Shown here: positions 51,307 through 51,492 of the stretch, piece by piece
Layout: every line of letters starts with the position of its first letter
Position numbering within the stretch: position 1 is the stretch's first letter
Assembly: GCF_000963945.1 (NCBI RefSeq)
Contig: NZ_BAMW01000004.1
Span: 1 to 51,492, forward strand
Source: Acetobacter indonesiensis
Lineage (GTDB): Bacteria > Pseudomonadota > Alphaproteobacteria > Acetobacterales > Acetobacteraceae
Direction of reading: 5' to 3'
Length of the DNA stretch: 51,492 bases
The notes under the pieces: generated by a model
What the model saw: the letters and a program-made list of their open reading frames with translations, nothing else
Databases searched by the model: none
What the model was told of the DNA's origin: nothing
Program-made: the position numbers and the translations under genes

Positions 51307-51382
51307 AAGCGCCATGGTTTGAGGCCCTCTCTGTGATTCCATTTCTTCGGTTTTTATTGGAGGAATGGAGATATAAAGCAGT

Positions 51383-51490
51383 TTAATTTTTTTTATGTGA
51401 GTGAGCGTCGTGTGGTGCGACTGATACAAGCCAACGGTATTCGTCTTTAATCTGGTTCGTAACCTGCTGCTGTAAAGAAACTGGCGCGTT
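51383..51490 (-). CDS. Possible 3' end of a minus-strand gene, truncated by the window
   Basis: A frame open to the right edge encodes 35 residues (about NAPVSLQQQVTNQIKDEYRW then LVSVAPHDAHSHKKN) and ends in TAA. Composition is coding-like, with a basic His-rich tail, but nothing identifies it. Other frames cannot be excluded. Confidence 0.25.
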   Translation of the reverse strand, partial: NAPVSLQQQVTNQIKDEYRWLVSVAPHDAHSHKKN

Positions 51491-51492
51491 GG

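Noticed and set aside
51390..51450. Plus-strand fragment resembling an IS3-type transposase (VSERRVVRLIQANGIRL)
   Set aside because: Only 17 residues before a stop, no flanking inverted repeats, and the similarity is short enough to be chance.

Overview
The window looks like a chromosomal segment of an acetic acid bacterium (Acetobacteraceae, probably Acetobacter or a close relative). The main evidence is a three-gene membrane aldehyde oxidoreductase of the molybdopterin / 2Fe-2S / tri-heme cytochrome c type. Supporting evidence comes from a polyol (mannitol-type) dehydrogenase, a Hint-domain protein, an HdeD-type acid-resistance protein, an NAD-type isocitrate dehydrogenase, and alphaproteobacterial markers: the cell-cycle protein TrcR/DUF1013, paired YdcH proteins and a ROSE-like thermometer ahead of Hsp20. 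This assignment is inference from gene content; no 16S gene is present. Gene density is high and coding DNA is mostly GC-rich. AT-richer patches occur at the Hint gene (about 20.0-21.5 kb) and around 37.6-38.1 kb.

Layout. 0-1.3 kb: the 3' end of a Pro-Glu-repeat membrane protein converging on a small membrane protein. 1.6-7.9 kb: a tightly packed plus-strand run of a leader ORF, two overlapping hybrid histidine kinases, hslV, hslU and a sufE-like gene. 8.1-12.2 kb (minus): the aldehyde dehydrogenase complex. 12.6-14.1 kb (minus): a mannitol-type dehydrogenase. 14.2-18.8 kb (plus): a cobalamin-riboswitch-like leader followed by rpmI, rplT, pheS and pheT, then a stand-alone pstS-like gene. 20-21.4 kb (minus): the Hint protein. 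21.6-22.7 kb (plus): an exported alpha/beta hydrolase. 22.7-24.8 kb (minus): a DUF3649-PepSY-DUF3325 operon typical of iron/siderophore loci. 25.1-26.8 kb (minus): a CPA1 antiporter, with one copy of a 46-bp DnaA-box-dyad repeat on each side.

27.1-30.7 kb (minus): fumC, a tiny lipoprotein, a 51-residue membrane protein and a peptide-type ABC substrate-binding protein. 31-33.6 kb (plus): a second CPA1 antiporter with a degenerate cNMP-like domain and an overlapping 17-codon leader ORF. 33.7-34.3 kb: hdeD (minus). 34.6-36.9 kb (plus): rpsD and prfC. 36.9-38.1 kb: NUDIX (minus) and a small membrane protein (plus). 38.1-44.3 kb (minus): uvrD-like helicase, prmA, aminopeptidase P and isocitrate dehydrogenase. 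44.3-45.9 kb (plus): two overlapping radC genes, the first of which has lost its metal site. 45.9-47.9 kb (minus): ydcH-purE-purK. 48.1 kb: a second ydcH (plus). 48.4-50.1 kb (minus): trcR, hsp20 with its thermometer, and rpmE. 50.4-51.3 kb (plus): mscL and a lipoprotein.

Much of the window fits life in acid and ethanol: periplasmic aldehyde oxidation feeding the respiratory chain, proton/cation antiport, HdeD, MscL, the HslVU protease and Hsp20. The items most worth a second look are the cobalamin-riboswitch-like leader upstream of ribosomal protein genes, the paired DnaA-box repeats, the tandem RadC pair with one dead copy, the two short leader ORFs overlapping kinase and antiporter starts, and the micro-protein operon below fumC.
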